DNA of 64,000 bases from Lachnospiraceae bacterium (GCA_910575565.1 CAJTFL010000007.1:124001-188000); one strand, 5' to 3'; positions 7,429 through 16,620 are shown, counted from the stretch's first letter. Notes: a model not told the origin generated them from the sequence alone. Program-made: numbers and translations.

Positions 7429-9708
7429 TCACTGCACGCCTTCCCTTAATTCTGTCCCTTCATAAAAGAAATTTAAAATCTCCCGGTAGCTTTTCCCTTC
7501 CTGAGCCATCCCCTGAGCTCCATTCTGGCTCATGCCTACGCCGTGGCCGTAACCGCCGCCGTAAATGGTAAACAGCTTGCTTCCATCCTTTGCCGTCCCC
7601 GTCTCTTCGATGGAGATAAAGGCGCTTGGCAGCAGGCTCATGGCCGTCGTCTCCCCGTTTTTCTGCCGGATCTCCAAATCCATGCCGCCTAAAGCCTTCC
7701 GGATCTCCATCTGGTTTTGGTACGTTTTCTGGTTTCCGTCCTTATCCGTTACCACAAGGGTTTTCCCGATGCCGCCGATGCCCCTTTCCTTGATTTCCAC
7801 CGACTCTACCAGGCCAAGGCCAAGCTTATTCCCTAAAGTGCTCCCTTTATATAGGGCAGTCCACCGGTACATCCGATAGCCGGAATCATAGGCCGGGATA
7901 TCCGGATCCTTGATAAACTGGGCAAAAGCGTCATTAGACATTAAATCTAAGCACCGCCTCCTCTCCCGCAGCTCCACGGCCTTTAAGTAAGGCGTATCAA
8001 TCCCGTCTCCGCCCCACACGCTTCCGTCCGTCCCATGGCCGCAGGAGGTGGAATAGTAATAAGCCTGGGCTGGCTCGCCCCAGTAAAACAGAACCTCCCC
8101 GCAGGTATCGTCCACTGCCTGATCAGTCTTCTCAGAAGTGTCCACATTATTATAAACCTGGTAATTGGTGCTGTCGTCCACATGAGCCCCATACTGGCTG
8201 TAGCTGTTCCCCATAATCTGCCGGTAAGCATACGTCCTGGCACAGACTGCCTGAGCCTTTAACGCCTCTATCCCGTAGCTGGGAGGCATCTCGCTGGGCA
8301 CGACCTTCTTTAGATAATCTTCCAAAAGAAGGTCATTTACCAGCACCAAATGATCCCCCTCCTGGCGGATTTCCAGAATCCCGCCATAAACCGGGACGCC
8401 ATGGCCTCTTAACAGGCTGTCAATCCGAATGCCGCCCTCCCTGCCCTCTGGCGTGACCACCATCCTCCCGCCTTCAAGCCGCTGATCGCCCGGAAGAATG
8501 GAAAGGGAAGTATCCGCCTCCACCTTCTCCTCCCTCTCCTTTTCCCCGTAACGGATGGTCCCCCCCTCCGTAAGGGTCAGCGTAACCTGTTCGTGGAATA
8601 TGGACTGGAAATCATTGTCCATCAAAAGCACCCGTATCCGCTCCGCGCTAAAGGGGCGGGTAATCAGGGCGGCGCACAGCTTCCCCCCGGAAGCTACAAA
8701 TTCCTGCAGGTCATAGCCCACCAGGATATCCCCCCGCTCCCGCTCCTCATACTCTCCGTAAACCTTGTACACCCGGAATCCGGGAGCCGTCTCCACCCGT
8801 CCATACCCTTCAATCTCTATCCCGCCCTCGTCCACGGAAAGGACGGTTCCCGTAATCCGATCCTTTTTCACCACAATCTGCTTCACTTCGCCCTTTTCCA
8901 GGTGCAGATCTACGATATTATGGACAAAGGCCTGAGATTCCTCTTCCCCTGCCGGCGAGGGAAATTTCCGGGTAATGCTTCCCGCGTGGATATGTAAGCA
9001 CCCCTCTTCCATACGGTCAACCCATACATTCTCATACACCGCATCTTCCGATAAAAGCCGTCCTGCGCCAGCCACCTCCCCATCCCGCACATACAGCCGG
9101 ACTTTCCGATCCAAATAGCTGTCTAAGGCCAGGCCTTCAAAACGGAAATCCCCGCCGCTGGTATAGCAGGTCCAGCCGGGAGCCGTCTCGATATTGCCGG
9201 GAGTGCCATAGAGGATCACATCCTGGATTTCCACCCCGCCTTCCTTTGCCTCCCCTGCCGCCTGGTCGTAGATCTGCCACCAGTATTCCGCCGGGAAGGC
9301 CTTGTTCCGGTTAGCCCGGTTTAATTTCACCTGCTCCCCATAGGATTTCCCCAAAAAGCCGGCCAGCCTGTAGGCTTCCTGGTAAGTAAGCTCTTTTTGG
9401 GCAAGTTCAGCCGAAGCCGGGAGCATTTCCTCATCCAGCCCGCCATGGCCATAGAGATAGTCCATATAAGGCACATACCAATTCTTCTGCTCTTTTTCCT
9501 GGAAACGGGAGCCGCCTGATTCTTCCTGATATTGGATGCACTCCTGGCGGGAAGCGGCAAACAGCGCCGCCGCCTTGGCTGCCTGAGCCCTGGGAATTCC
9601 CGGCTTCTCCGGCTCCAGACGCAGGATCGCAACCATCAGCAGGAGGATAAGCCCCAGGATTGCCGCCAGCCATATGAATAATGCCTTCCGATTTATATTT
9701 TTCCTCAT
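7429..9708 (-). CDS. SpoIID/LytB domain protein, membrane-anchored
   Basis: Probable peptidoglycan-modifying protein of the SpoIID family, whose sporulation member is a lytic transglycosylase that trims denuded glycan strands. 759 residues. Residues about 9-28 form one transmembrane anchor; a long unassigned extracytoplasmic region follows; the SpoIID core occupies the C-terminal third, with VVPSEMPPSYGIEALKAQAV (family Glu in SEMP) and ending GGYGHGVGMSQNGAQGMA. It is about twice the size of classical SpoIID, so it may be a paralogue. The ATG overlaps the stop of the AI-2E gene by 4 bp, indicating translational coupling. Confidence 0.88.
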   Translation of the reverse strand: MRKNINRKALFIWLAAILGLILLLMVAILRLEPEKPGIPRAQAAKAAALFAASRQECIQYQEESGGSRFQEKEQKNWYVPYMDYLYGHGGLDEEMLPASAELAQKELTYQEAYRLAGFLGKSYGEQVKLNRANRNKAFPAEYWWQIYDQAAGEAKEGGVEIQDVILYGTPGNIETAPGWTCYTSGGDFRFEGLALDSYLDRKVRLYVRDGEVAGAGRLLSEDAVYENVWVDRMEEGCLHIHAGSITRKFPSPAGEEESQAFVHNIVDLHLEKGEVKQIVVKKDRITGTVLSVDEGGIEIEGYGRVETAPGFRVYKVYGEYEERERGDILVGYDLQEFVASGGKLCAALITRPFSAERIRVLLMDNDFQSIFHEQVTLTLTEGGTIRYGEKEREEKVEADTSLSILPGDQRLEGGRMVVTPEGREGGIRIDSLLRGHGVPVYGGILEIRQEGDHLVLVNDLLLEDYLKKVVPSEMPPSYGIEALKAQAVCARTYAYRQIMGNSYSQYGAHVDDSTNYQVYNNVDTSEKTDQAVDDTCGEVLFYWGEPAQAYYYSTSCGHGTDGSVWGGDGIDTPYLKAVELRERRRCLDLMSNDAFAQFIKDPDIPAYDSGYRMYRWTALYKGSTLGNKLGLGLVESVEIKERGIGGIGKTLVVTDKDGNQKTYQNQMEIRKALGGMDLEIRQKNGETTAMSLLPSAFISIEETGTAKDGSKLFTIYGGGYGHGVGMSQNGAQGMAQEGKSYREILNFFYEGTELREGVQ

Positions 9709-11051
9709 TCCGCCTTGTCCTGTTTGTCCTTATCCGTTTTCCCCCGCTGCTTGGCCGATGAAACCTGGGGACGCCTGCGCTTGTTATCTTTCGCCCCCTT
9801 GGCTCCTTCTGCATCCTCCCAGCGGATCTCCAAGTTCGCCTCGTCTACATGGTTTGCGCCTTCATAGGCCGAAGTCTCCACCGGAAGCCTGCGCTTCCTT
9901 AAGGACGCCTTCACCCCGTCAGACAGCAGGCGGTAAATTACCGCAAACGCCGGGACACCGATAATCATTCCCACAAACCCAAACACCCCGCCGAAAAGCA
10001 GGATGGAAAACAGCACCCAAAAACTGGACAGCCCTGTAGATTCGCCTAAAATCTTCGGCCCCAGGATATTTCCGTCAAACTGCTGCAGCAGCAGGATAAA
10101 GATCAGGAAGTAGATGCATTGTAAAGGATTCACCAAAAGCACCAGGACTGCCGAGGGAACCGCCCCGATAAACGGCCCAAAAAAGGGGATAATATTGGTA
10201 ATGCCAATAATCACGCTGATTAGCAGCACGTAAGGCATCTTCATCAGGCTCATGCAGAAGAAGCAGATAATCCCGATAATCAAGGAATCCACAAGCTTCC
10301 CGATAATAAACCCGCCAAACACCTGATGGATAAACCGGGTTTCATCAATCACCCGGTTCGCCCAGACCACCGGCAGGACGGCGTACACGCATTTTTTTGC
10401 AATGGTCGCCAAATCATCCTTCATGTTCAGCAGATAAACCATGACAATCAGGCCAATCAGGATATTTTTCAGCCAAATCACCACGCTGAACATTCCGCTG
10501 GAAAGGCTCCCGATAATTTTATCCAGATTGGGGGCAAGGACGTTCTTTCCCCAGCTTTTCCCCCATTCCAGAGCCTGATCCGTATAATCCACAATCCATT
10601 CCACCACATCCTGGTTATTATCCAGCACCTGCTGTACCCAAATGATGAAATTATTGACGTTTTCGGGAAGGGCGTCCAGCACGCTTTGGATGCTGCTCAC
10701 CAGCTGAGGGATCAGCATGGAGCTTAAGCCTGCCACGACCAGCAGCAGCACCACCAAGCTGACCACCGTCCCAGTAAAACGCCCTATGCTCCGCCGCTTT
10801 TCTTCACGGTCAACCCAGGGGTTAAGCCACTTGTCCGCCTTCCTTACGCACCAGTTATATACCGGGGCTAAAAGGTAGGCCATCACCGCGCCGTAGATCA
10901 CCGGCATCAGAACGGTCAGCAGCATCAGCCCAAATTTCTTCACCTGATCAATCCGAAGCAGGAAATACCCAAAAGCAATGCTTCCGGCAATCACGCAGAA
11001 GGCCGTTACCCCCCAATAGATATAATCCTTAAATTTATGTTCATTGTCCAT
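9705..11051 (-). CDS. AI-2E family transporter (UPF0118/PerM type permease)
   Basis: Polytopic membrane protein of the AI-2 exporter-like family; known members export signalling molecules or act as Na+/H+ antiporters, so the substrate here is open. 448 residues from ATG 11051, which has AAAGGA 8 nt upstream; a GTG 21 bp earlier is less likely. About eight helices are visible: two at the N-terminus, one near residue 85, then the clustered C-terminal set with the family pattern ISVIIGITNIIPFFGPFIG. The last 60 residues are a charged, Lys/Arg-rich cytoplasmic tail. It is the first gene of a two-gene unit with the SpoIID-like protein. Confidence 0.88.
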   Translation of the reverse strand: MDNEHKFKDYIYWGVTAFCVIAGSIAFGYFLLRIDQVKKFGLMLLTVLMPVIYGAVMAYLLAPVYNWCVRKADKWLNPWVDREEKRRSIGRFTGTVVSLVVLLLVVAGLSSMLIPQLVSSIQSVLDALPENVNNFIIWVQQVLDNNQDVVEWIVDYTDQALEWGKSWGKNVLAPNLDKIIGSLSSGMFSVVIWLKNILIGLIVMVYLLNMKDDLATIAKKCVYAVLPVVWANRVIDETRFIHQVFGGFIIGKLVDSLIIGIICFFCMSLMKMPYVLLISVIIGITNIIPFFGPFIGAVPSAVLVLLVNPLQCIYFLIFILLLQQFDGNILGPKILGESTGLSSFWVLFSILLFGGVFGFVGMIIGVPAFAVIYRLLSDGVKASLRKRRLPVETSAYEGANHVDEANLEIRWEDAEGAKGAKDNKRRRPQVSSAKQRGKTDKDKQDKAE

Positions 11052-11112
11052 ATGCAATTCCTTTTCTCCCACTGTCTTTCACTATGTACAAATCCTTAAC
11101 CCGCGAAAAGAT

Positions 11113-11136
11113 AAAGCAGCGATTGCTCGCTGCTTT
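11113..11136 (-). terminator. terminator hairpin at the 3' end of 6S RNA
   Basis: AAAGCAGCGA and TCGCTGCTTT pair perfectly (10 bp) around a 4-nt loop; the minus strand continues TATCTTTTC. A short T-run also follows on the plus strand. Confidence 0.8.
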
Positions 11137-11348
11137 TCTCCTTGGTAAACCCCAAAATGCCGGTTCTTACTAATTGACGCCTAGCCTTGCTAGGTGGGTA
11201 ACCGCACTTAGGCTTCTGCCTTCCACTCAAATCGGAGGCCTGACATCCACCTAAAAATATAGGAATCCCGTATGTCAAACTGTAGGTTCAAATAAGGTAA
11301 GAGTATCGAACATCCCAGGATTTACACATTTACGTTTCGTTTTTCCTG
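11113..11348 (-). ncRNA. ssrS: 6S RNA
   Basis: Regulatory RNA that mimics an open promoter and holds sigma-A RNA polymerase. Evidence: a sigma-A promoter fires into a non-coding 236-nt segment ending in a strong terminator; the closing stem pairs AAATCCTGGGATG (from 11323) with CGGCATTTTGGGGTTT (to 11147) using several G-U pairs; the GATGTTCG and TTTGAACC blocks near the 5' side resemble those conserved in 6S RNAs; and a distal TAGGTGG/CCACCTA hairpin completes the long rod with an internal bulge. Core about 11147-11323. It lies between deoB and the AI-2E gene, all on the minus strand. Confidence 0.8.
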
Positions 11349-11353
11349 TATCG

Positions 11354-11382
11354 ATTATACAACAGCACCTTTTCTTTTTCAA
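11354..11382 (-). promoter_or_regulatory. promoter of 6S RNA
   Basis: Minus-strand TTGAAA (11377-11382), 17-nt spacer, TATAAT (11354-11359). Start expected near 11348. Confidence 0.8.
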
Positions 11383-11425
11383 GGACTTTTGCAGAGAAAA
11401 ATTTATCCATACACTTTTTGAATAA

Positions 11426-12595
11426 TTATCCCAATATCTCCCCCAGGACGCTTTCCCCGGCCATCCCTTCTGCCTTCTTAACTCCCAGGTAATCCAGGAT
11501 CGTTGCCGCGATATCCGCAAAAGTGCTCCTGGTTCCTAAATTCACATTCCCCTTCACCTTCGGCCCGGCGATTACCCAGGGCGTATACTCCCTGCTGTGA
11601 TCCGTGGAAACCGTCGCCGGATCGCAGCCATGGTCTGCGGTGATCATCAGCAGATCCTCCTGGCGCAGCATCCCAAGAAGTTTAGGAAGCCGCTGGTCAA
11701 AGGCCGTCAGGGCTTTGGCATAGCCGTCCACATCATTCCGATGCCCGTAAAGCATATCGTAATCCACCAGGTTCGTAAAACACAGCCCTTCAAAATCCCT
11801 GGCTCCATACTCCAGCGTCCGATCGATCCCTTCCTCATTCCCTGCCGTCCGCACCATCTGGGTAATTCCCTGCCCGGCAAAAATATCATTGATCTTTCCT
11901 ACGGCAAGCACTTCCATCCCGCTTTCCCGGATCCGATCCAGCATGGTCTTGCCGGGAGGAACCAGGGAAAAGTCATGGCGGCGGCTGGTCCGCTTAAAGG
12001 GATGCTCCCCTTCAAAGGGCCTGGCAATCACCCTGCCTACCCCATAAGGGCCGGTGCACAGCCTTCTGGCAATCTCGCAGTACCGGTATAATTCTTCTAT
12101 GGGAACCACCGATTCATGGGCGGCTATCTGGAATACGCTGTCCGCCGAGGTATAAACAATCAGCTTCCCCGTCCGGATATGCTCCCTGCCGTAATCCTTA
12201 ATCACTTCCGTCCCAGAGTAAGGCCGGTTGCATAAAACGCCCCGCCCGGTTTCCGCCTCAAACGCCTGCAAAAGCTCCTGGGGAAAGCCTTCCGGGAACG
12301 TGGGAAGCGGCTGCCCGGAAACCACCCCGGCAATCTCCCAATGTCCGATGGTAGTATCTTTCCCTTTTGACCGCTCAGTCATACGAGCCACAGCCCCGGT
12401 AAATGTTTCCTGTTTTTTGCCCCACTCCATCCCGTCAATATGGAACAGTCCCAGCTTCGCCATATTCGGCATGGAAAAATACGGGCTTGCAGAAGCCGCT
12501 TTTAAGGTATTGCTGCCCTCATCCCCAAAAAGGGCGGCATCCGGCATTTCCCCGATTCCTACGCTGTCCAATACAATTAAAAATACCCTTCTCAT
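11426..12595 (-). CDS. deoB: phosphopentomutase
   Basis: Converts ribose-1-phosphate or deoxyribose-1-phosphate to the 5-phosphate in nucleoside salvage; cytoplasmic, Mn-dependent, alkaline-phosphatase fold. 389 residues from ATG 12595, which has GGAGGG 5 nt upstream; the longer open frame to 12712 lacks a start signal. Motifs: RVFLIVLDSVGIGEMPDA at the N-terminus (metal Asp), the GKDTTIGHWE stretch with the phosphorylated Thr region, and ITADHGCDPATVSTDHSRE with the C-terminal metal ligands. No nucleoside phosphorylase or deoC is beside it. It has its own promoter. Confidence 0.95.
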   Translation of the reverse strand: MRRVFLIVLDSVGIGEMPDAALFGDEGSNTLKAASASPYFSMPNMAKLGLFHIDGMEWGKKQETFTGAVARMTERSKGKDTTIGHWEIAGVVSGQPLPTFPEGFPQELLQAFEAETGRGVLCNRPYSGTEVIKDYGREHIRTGKLIVYTSADSVFQIAAHESVVPIEELYRYCEIARRLCTGPYGVGRVIARPFEGEHPFKRTSRRHDFSLVPPGKTMLDRIRESGMEVLAVGKINDIFAGQGITQMVRTAGNEEGIDRTLEYGARDFEGLCFTNLVDYDMLYGHRNDVDGYAKALTAFDQRLPKLLGMLRQEDLLMITADHGCDPATVSTDHSREYTPWVIAGPKVKGNVNLGTRSTFADIAATILDYLGVKKAEGMAGESVLGEILG

Positions 12596-12735
12596 TCTTC
12601 CCTCCGCTATACATTGCCAAAAAACACTGCATTCAGCCCGCGCCTGCCCGCCCCAGGCGATCCCTCCCAGGAAAGCTCGCCTAAAGCTTCCTGAACCACA
12701 GCTTCCTTTCATTTCTTTTGGCTTCTTTTGCTACC

Positions 12736-12764
12736 ATTATACCCTATACGCCGCCATAATGCAA
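12736..12764 (-). promoter_or_regulatory. promoter of deoB
   Basis: Minus-strand TTGCAT (12759-12764), 17-nt spacer, TATAAT (12736-12741). The rest of the 12596-12898 gap holds the deoB leader and, on the plus strand, two TATAAT hexamers (12836, 12851) ahead of the sigma factor without a clear -35 partner. Confidence 0.65.
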
Positions 12765-12898
12765 TTTAAACCTTAGCATTCCATCACTGCCGGGTTATAA
12801 TATTAAATTTGAAGATAATTCCAGGAATCTTTCGTTATAATCAATAGAAGTATAATCATTGTACTACCAAGACAGCAGAAAAACGGAGGGCCCATCCT

Positions 12899-13414
12899 TT
12901 GAATCCGCAGACGCAACTGGAATACTGGATGACAAAATACCAAAACTTAATATACTCCATTTGTTACCGTCTGACGGGAGATTATTTCGACGCGGAGGAT
13001 TTAACCCAGGACACCTTCCTTTCCGCCTACCGGCATCAGCAGGAATTCGACGGGCAGAATGAAAAGGCCTGGCTCTGCCGGATTGCTACCAATAAATGCA
13101 TCGATTACTTAAAGCGCGCAGGGCGGCGTTCCATCCCCACAGAAGAGCTGTTTTTCTCCGCCCTCCCGGACAGCCGCTCTTCCCCGGAGGGCGAAACCCT
13201 GGAAACAGAAATCCAAAACCATCTGTACGAAAGCTGCTGTAAGCTATCCTCCCCTTACCGGGAAGTGGCCTTGGACTACTATTATTATGAGCTGGATATC
13301 AATGAAATCGTCCAAAAAACAGGCAAAAACAAAAAAACCCTGCAAACCCAGATTTACCGCGCCAAGGGAATGCTAAAAAAGCTGATGAGAAAGGAGGATT
13401 TATTTTATGGATAA
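12899..13414 (+). CDS. ECF-type RNA polymerase sigma factor
   Basis: Alternative sigma-70 family factor. 171 residues with region 2 (NLIYSICYRLTGDYFDAEDLTQDTFLSAYRH split over residues 15-46, with the DAEDLTQD core), a short linker, and region 4 (YREVALDYYYYELDINEIVQKTGKNKKTLQTQIYRAKGMLKKLM in shorter blocks) ending in the HTH. Start is TTG 12899, 8 nt after GGAGGG. The next gene overlaps it by 8 bp and looks like an anti-sigma factor, and a third membrane gene overlaps that by 8 bp: the standard arrangement for a membrane-sensed regulon. The regulon and signal are unknown. Confidence 0.88.
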   Translation: MNPQTQLEYWMTKYQNLIYSICYRLTGDYFDAEDLTQDTFLSAYRHQQEFDGQNEKAWLCRIATNKCIDYLKRAGRRSIPTEELFFSALPDSRSSPEGETLETEIQNHLYESCCKLSSPYREVALDYYYYELDINEIVQKTGKNKKTLQTQIYRAKGMLKKLMRKEDLFYG

Positions 13415-13904
13415 CCAATTAATTCCAAATCAGGAAAACCGCCCCCCAGCAGGACTGCAGCCTGGCACGACCACGCTAAAGGAGCTGGCCTTTCTCTGTC
13501 AAGATGACCGCTGGCTCATGGACTTAATTCAGGATACGGAAGACAACCAGATGGTAACTGCCCCCGCTTACCTGGAAAACACAGTTCTGTCAAAAACCCA
13601 GCAGGATAGCCGCTTCCGGAAGATTCATCTGCTCGCCTACAGCTTAAAGGTGAGCTTAACGGCCGCCGCAGTGATCCTTTCGCTGTTTGCCGCCCCCATC
13701 TTCCTGGAACATCCTATGTGGAAAAGCACCCCCCCGGGTTCGGAAAATACGGCCCTTACGCCCCCTCACCCCTTCCGTCCGGGTTATGGCCAATTCCCAG
13801 CCCCAGGGACGGGGCAAAAACTGAAGGACAGCCTTTGGCAGCTATCCGATTCCATATACGATCTTTCAAGTGAATTATTACAGGGAGGTAATCTGCATGA
13901 CTAG
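13407..13904 (+). CDS. probable membrane-bound anti-sigma factor
   Basis: No strong family motif. 165 residues: a cytoplasmic N-terminal part of about 70 residues with an acidic helix region (DDRWLMDLIQDTEDNQM), one transmembrane helix at about residues 72-98 (YSLKVSLTAAAVILSLFAAP), then an extracytoplasmic Pro/Gly-rich stretch and a terminal helix. Position immediately after, and overlapping, an ECF sigma gene plus this one-helix topology is what anti-sigma factors of this class show. Function is therefore inferred from context. AAGGAGG precedes ATG 13407 inside the sigma gene. Confidence 0.6.
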   Translation: MDNQLIPNQENRPPAGLQPGTTTLKELAFLCQDDRWLMDLIQDTEDNQMVTAPAYLENTVLSKTQQDSRFRKIHLLAYSLKVSLTAAAVILSLFAAPIFLEHPMWKSTPPGSENTALTPPHPFRPGYGQFPAPGTGQKLKDSLWQLSDSIYDLSSELLQGGNLHD

Positions 13905-14430
13905 GAAAAAAGGGAAATTCCTCACCTTCTGCTGCTCGCTTATCCCAGGAGCCGGTGAGATGTACTTAGGGTTTTTAAAACAGGGCGTCAGCATCATGAC
14001 CATCTTTTTCCTGCTGTTTGGCCTGGGGGCAGTCCTGTCCCCGCCTCTTATCGTATTTTGCGCGGTAGTCTGGTTTTACAGTTTTTTCCATACCCATAAC
14101 CTAAACAGCCTTCCGGAAGATGAATTTTATGCCATCCAGGACGATTACCTGCTTCACCTTCACCAGATCTCCTCGATAAAATACCTGCTTTTTGAACGGT
14201 ATCGGAAGGCAACGGCCATCGTGCTGATCCTCCTTGGACTGTCCATGATCTGGAACAATATTTACGGCTTTTTCATCTACCTGGCCAGGGACGTGCTGAA
14301 TATTTCCCTGGAATTCCTGACCATTCTCTCATGGATTTCCCATGCGATTCCGCGGACTGTAGCCGCCCTGCTGATCATCGCACTGGGCATCTGCCTGATC
14401 CGGAATAAGAAGCAGGAGCTGGAATCGTGA
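13897..14430 (+). CDS. multi-pass membrane protein (TM2-domain-like), third gene of the sigma operon
   Basis: 177 residues from ATG 13897, which has GGGAGG 8 nt upstream and overlaps the anti-sigma stop by 8 bp. The N-terminus (LIPGAGEMYLGFLKQG) matches the PGAGxxYLG signature of TM2-like small membrane proteins; four hydrophobic segments are visible (about residues 30-65, 103-125, 130-150 and 152-170). Coupling to the sigma/anti-sigma pair suggests a role in sensing or responding at the membrane; the reaction, if any, is unknown. Confidence 0.6.
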   Translation: MTRKKGKFLTFCCSLIPGAGEMYLGFLKQGVSIMTIFFLLFGLGAVLSPPLIVFCAVVWFYSFFHTHNLNSLPEDEFYAIQDDYLLHLHQISSIKYLLFERYRKATAIVLILLGLSMIWNNIYGFFIYLARDVLNISLEFLTILSWISHAIPRTVAALLIIALGICLIRNKKQELES

Positions 14431-14487
14431 AGGAAAATTCATGCAAGCATGATTTTCCTTCATGCGCTTTCCACTGGCTGAACTTTT
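14430..14487 (+). repeat. 58-bp direct repeat, left copy, with internal hairpin
   Basis: Identical over 58 bp to 14610-14667, exactly 180 bp away. Within it AAGGAAAATTCATGC and GCATGATTTTCCTT form a 14-bp hairpin with one bulge and a 2-nt loop, followed by a conserved CATGCGCTTTCCACTGGCTG tail and TTTT. It starts on the last base of the TM2-like gene stop codon, so the left copy probably also terminates the sigma operon. Confidence 0.85.
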
Positions 14488-14609
14488 TAGTTTATAATCT
14501 GCCGTCCGTTCAGCCCGCGCCATTCGCAAAGCCGTGCCTTACGGCACTCCCCGCTGCTTACGCAGCTATCTTTGCTCATAGACGGGCGCTCCCTCAGTGA
14601 AAAGCGATA
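14488..14609. other. spacer between direct repeats with paired TTAC-loop hairpins
   Basis: No gene. GTGCC-TTAC-GGCAC (14534-14547) and GCTGC-TTAC-GCAGC (14553-14566) are two adjacent perfect 5-bp hairpins with the same tetraloop. CCGTC (14502-14506) and GACGG (14581-14585) can close them into a small multi-branched structure. Confidence 0.45.
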
Positions 14610-14667
14610 AAGGAAAATTCATGCAAGCATGATTTTCCTTCATGCGCTTTCCACTGGCTGAACTTTT
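14610..14667 (+). repeat. 58-bp direct repeat, right copy
   Basis: Second exact copy of the element at 14430-14487, ending 12 bp before the pckA -35 box, so its hairpin may insulate pckA from upstream transcription. Confidence 0.85.
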
Positions 14668-14679
14668 AAAAGAAAGTTA

Positions 14680-14708
14680 TTGAAAAGAACGGATAAATTT
14701 GCTATACT
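14680..14708 (+). promoter_or_regulatory. promoter of pckA
   Basis: TTGAAA (14680-14685), 17-nt spacer, TATACT (14703-14708); leader of about 100 nt before ATG 14817. Confidence 0.75.
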
Positions 14709-14816
14709 TACCATGAATATAGCGTGGCAGCTGAGTATGCATATCTTCCGCCGCCTTATGATGAATCCTGCTGCATCTTTTATCAGCAGAAAACTAAAAA
14801 GAAAGAGGTTATAAAG

Positions 14817-16421
14817 ATGAGCAAAATTGATTTAACCAAGTATGGCATTACCGGTACTACGGAAATTGTCTACAACCCTTCTTATGAGGATCTGTACAAG
14901 GAAGAGCTTAAGCCAGGGCTCGAAGGCTTTGAAAAAGGCCAGGAAAGCGAGCTTGGCGCAGTCAACGTTATGACCGGCATTTATACTGGCCGTTCCCCCA
15001 AAGACAAATTTATCGTAATGGACGAGAATTCAAAGGATACCGTTTGGTGGACTTCTGATGAATACAAGAACGACAACCATCCGGCTTCTTTAGAAACCTG
15101 GAATACGGTTAAAGCCATCGCCCAAAAAGAACTTTCTAATAAGAGGCTTTTCGTTGTGGATGCTTTCTGCGGCGCTAATAAAGATACCAGGATGGCCATC
15201 CGCTTTATCGTCGAAGTAGCATGGCAGGCTCATTTTGTTACCAATATGTTCATCAAGCCTACGGCTGAAGAGCTTGATGCCTTTGAGCCGGATTTCGTTG
15301 TTTACACTGCTTCCAAGGCTAAAGTTGAAAACTACAAGGAATTAGGCCTTAATTCCGAGACCGCGGTAGTGTTCAATATCACCAGCCGTGAGCAGGTTAT
15401 CTTAAATACCTGGTATGGCGGGGAAATGAAGAAGGGTATGTTCTCCATGATGAACTATTACCTTCCCTTAAAGGGCATCGCTTCCATGCACTGCTCCGCC
15501 AATACGGATATGGACGGCAAAAACACCGCCATTTTCTTTGGTCTTTCCGGTACTGGCAAGACTACCTTATCCACCGACCCGAAGCGTCTGTTAATCGGCG
15601 ACGACGAGCACGGCTGGGATGACAACGGCATTTTCAACTTTGAAGGCGGCTGCTACGCAAAGGTTATCGACCTGGACAAGGATTCCGAGCCGGATATCTA
15701 CAATGCGATTAAGCGCAACGCCCTTCTTGAGAACGTAACCCTTGATGCTGATGGAAAGATTGATTTCAAAGATAAGAGCGTAACGGAGAACACCCGTGTA
15801 TCTTATCCCATTACCCATATTGAGAAGATTGTTAAGCCCGTTTCTTCTGCCCCGGCAGCTAAGAACGTGATCTTCCTTTCCGCTGACGCCTTTGGCGTGC
15901 TGCCGCCGGTATCCATCCTTACCCCGGAGCAGACACAGTACTACTTCCTTTCCGGCTTTACCGCAAAGCTTGCCGGAACAGAGAGAGGCATTACCGAGCC
16001 TACCCCCACCTTCTCCGCTTGCTTCGGACAGGCTTTCTTAGAGCTTCATCCCACCAAATATGCGGAAGAGCTGGTTAAGCGCATGGAAAAGAGCGGCGCT
16101 AAGGCTTACCTGGTAAATACCGGCTGGAACGGAACCGGCAAGAGAATCTCCATCAAGGATACCCGTGGGATTATCGATGCCATCTTAAACGGCGATATCG
16201 CTAACGCTCCTACGAAGAAGATTCCTTTCTTTAACTTCGAAGTTCCTACGGAGCTTCCAGGCGTTGATCCGGCAATCCTTGACCCGAGAGACACCTACGC
16301 AGACGCTTCCCAGTGGGAAGAGAAGGCAAAGGATCTTGCTTCTCGGTTTATTAAGAACTTTGCAAAATATGAAGGAAATGATGCAGGCAAGGCTTTAGTA
16401 TCCGCTGGCCCGCAGAAATAA
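14817..16421 (+). CDS. pckA: phosphoenolpyruvate carboxykinase (ATP)
   Basis: Interconverts oxaloacetate + ATP and PEP + CO2 + ADP; in anaerobic gut Firmicutes it often runs in the carboxylating, ATP-yielding direction. 534 residues, standard for the ATP form. The kinase-1a P-loop GLSGTGKTT is at residues 242-250, the kinase-2 metal site in [10 protein letters not shown] just after, the oxaloacetate-binding TGRSPKDKF at about 57-65. Codon use is that of a highly expressed gene. ATG 14817 follows AAAGAGG; a longer upstream frame overlaps the promoter leader and lacks a site. Confidence 0.96.
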   Translation: MSKIDLTKYGITGTTEIVYNPSYEDLYKEELKPGLEGFEKGQESELGAVNVMTGIYTGRSPKDKFIVMDENSKDTVWWTSDEYKNDNHPASLETWNTVKAIAQKELSNKRLFVVDAFCGANKDTRMAIRFIVEVAWQAHFVTNMFIKPTAEELDAFEPDFVVYTASKAKVENYKELGLNSETAVVFNITSREQVILNTWYGGEMKKGMFSMMNYYLPLKGIASMHCSANTDMDGKNTAIFFGLSGTGKTTLSTDPKRLLIGDDEHGWDDNGIFNFEGGCYAKVIDLDKDSEPDIYNAIKRNALLENVTLDADGKIDFKDKSVTENTRVSYPITHIEKIVKPVSSAPAAKNVIFLSADAFGVLPPVSILTPEQTQYYFLSGFTAKLAGTERGITEPTPTFSACFGQAFLELHPTKYAEELVKRMEKSGAKAYLVNTGWNGTGKRISIKDTRGIIDAILNGDIANAPTKKIPFFNFEVPTELPGVDPAILDPRDTYADASQWEEKAKDLASRFIKNFAKYEGNDAGKALVSAGPQK

Positions 16422-16460
16422 TCTGTATCTTAGATTAGTGAGAATTATTCGGTAAAAACA

Positions 16461-16511
16461 GGGCAGCTGTTTCATAAATGGTCATTCATTTATGGGCAGC
16501 GCCCTTTTTAT
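16461..16511 (+). terminator. terminator of pckA
   Basis: GGGC...GCCC closing pairs with an inner CATAAATG/CATTTATG stem, followed by TTTTTATT. Confidence 0.75.
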
Positions 16512-16620
16512 TCCAGGCAATAACCTAACCGTAACGGTTCGGTATCTTCACCATTACGGGTCTTGTCAGGATCCAATCGCTGGCGAAAATAAAAATCAAC
16601 TGAGAATAAGGAGGAATTTT

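Noticed and set aside
11096-11278. A 60-codon minus-strand frame downstream of deoB
   Set aside because: Lies wholly inside the 6S RNA gene.
12228-12776. A 182-codon plus-strand frame opposite deoB
   Set aside because: Antisense shadow of a confidently identified gene, with shadow-type composition (Pro/Ser/Arg-rich) and no start signal.
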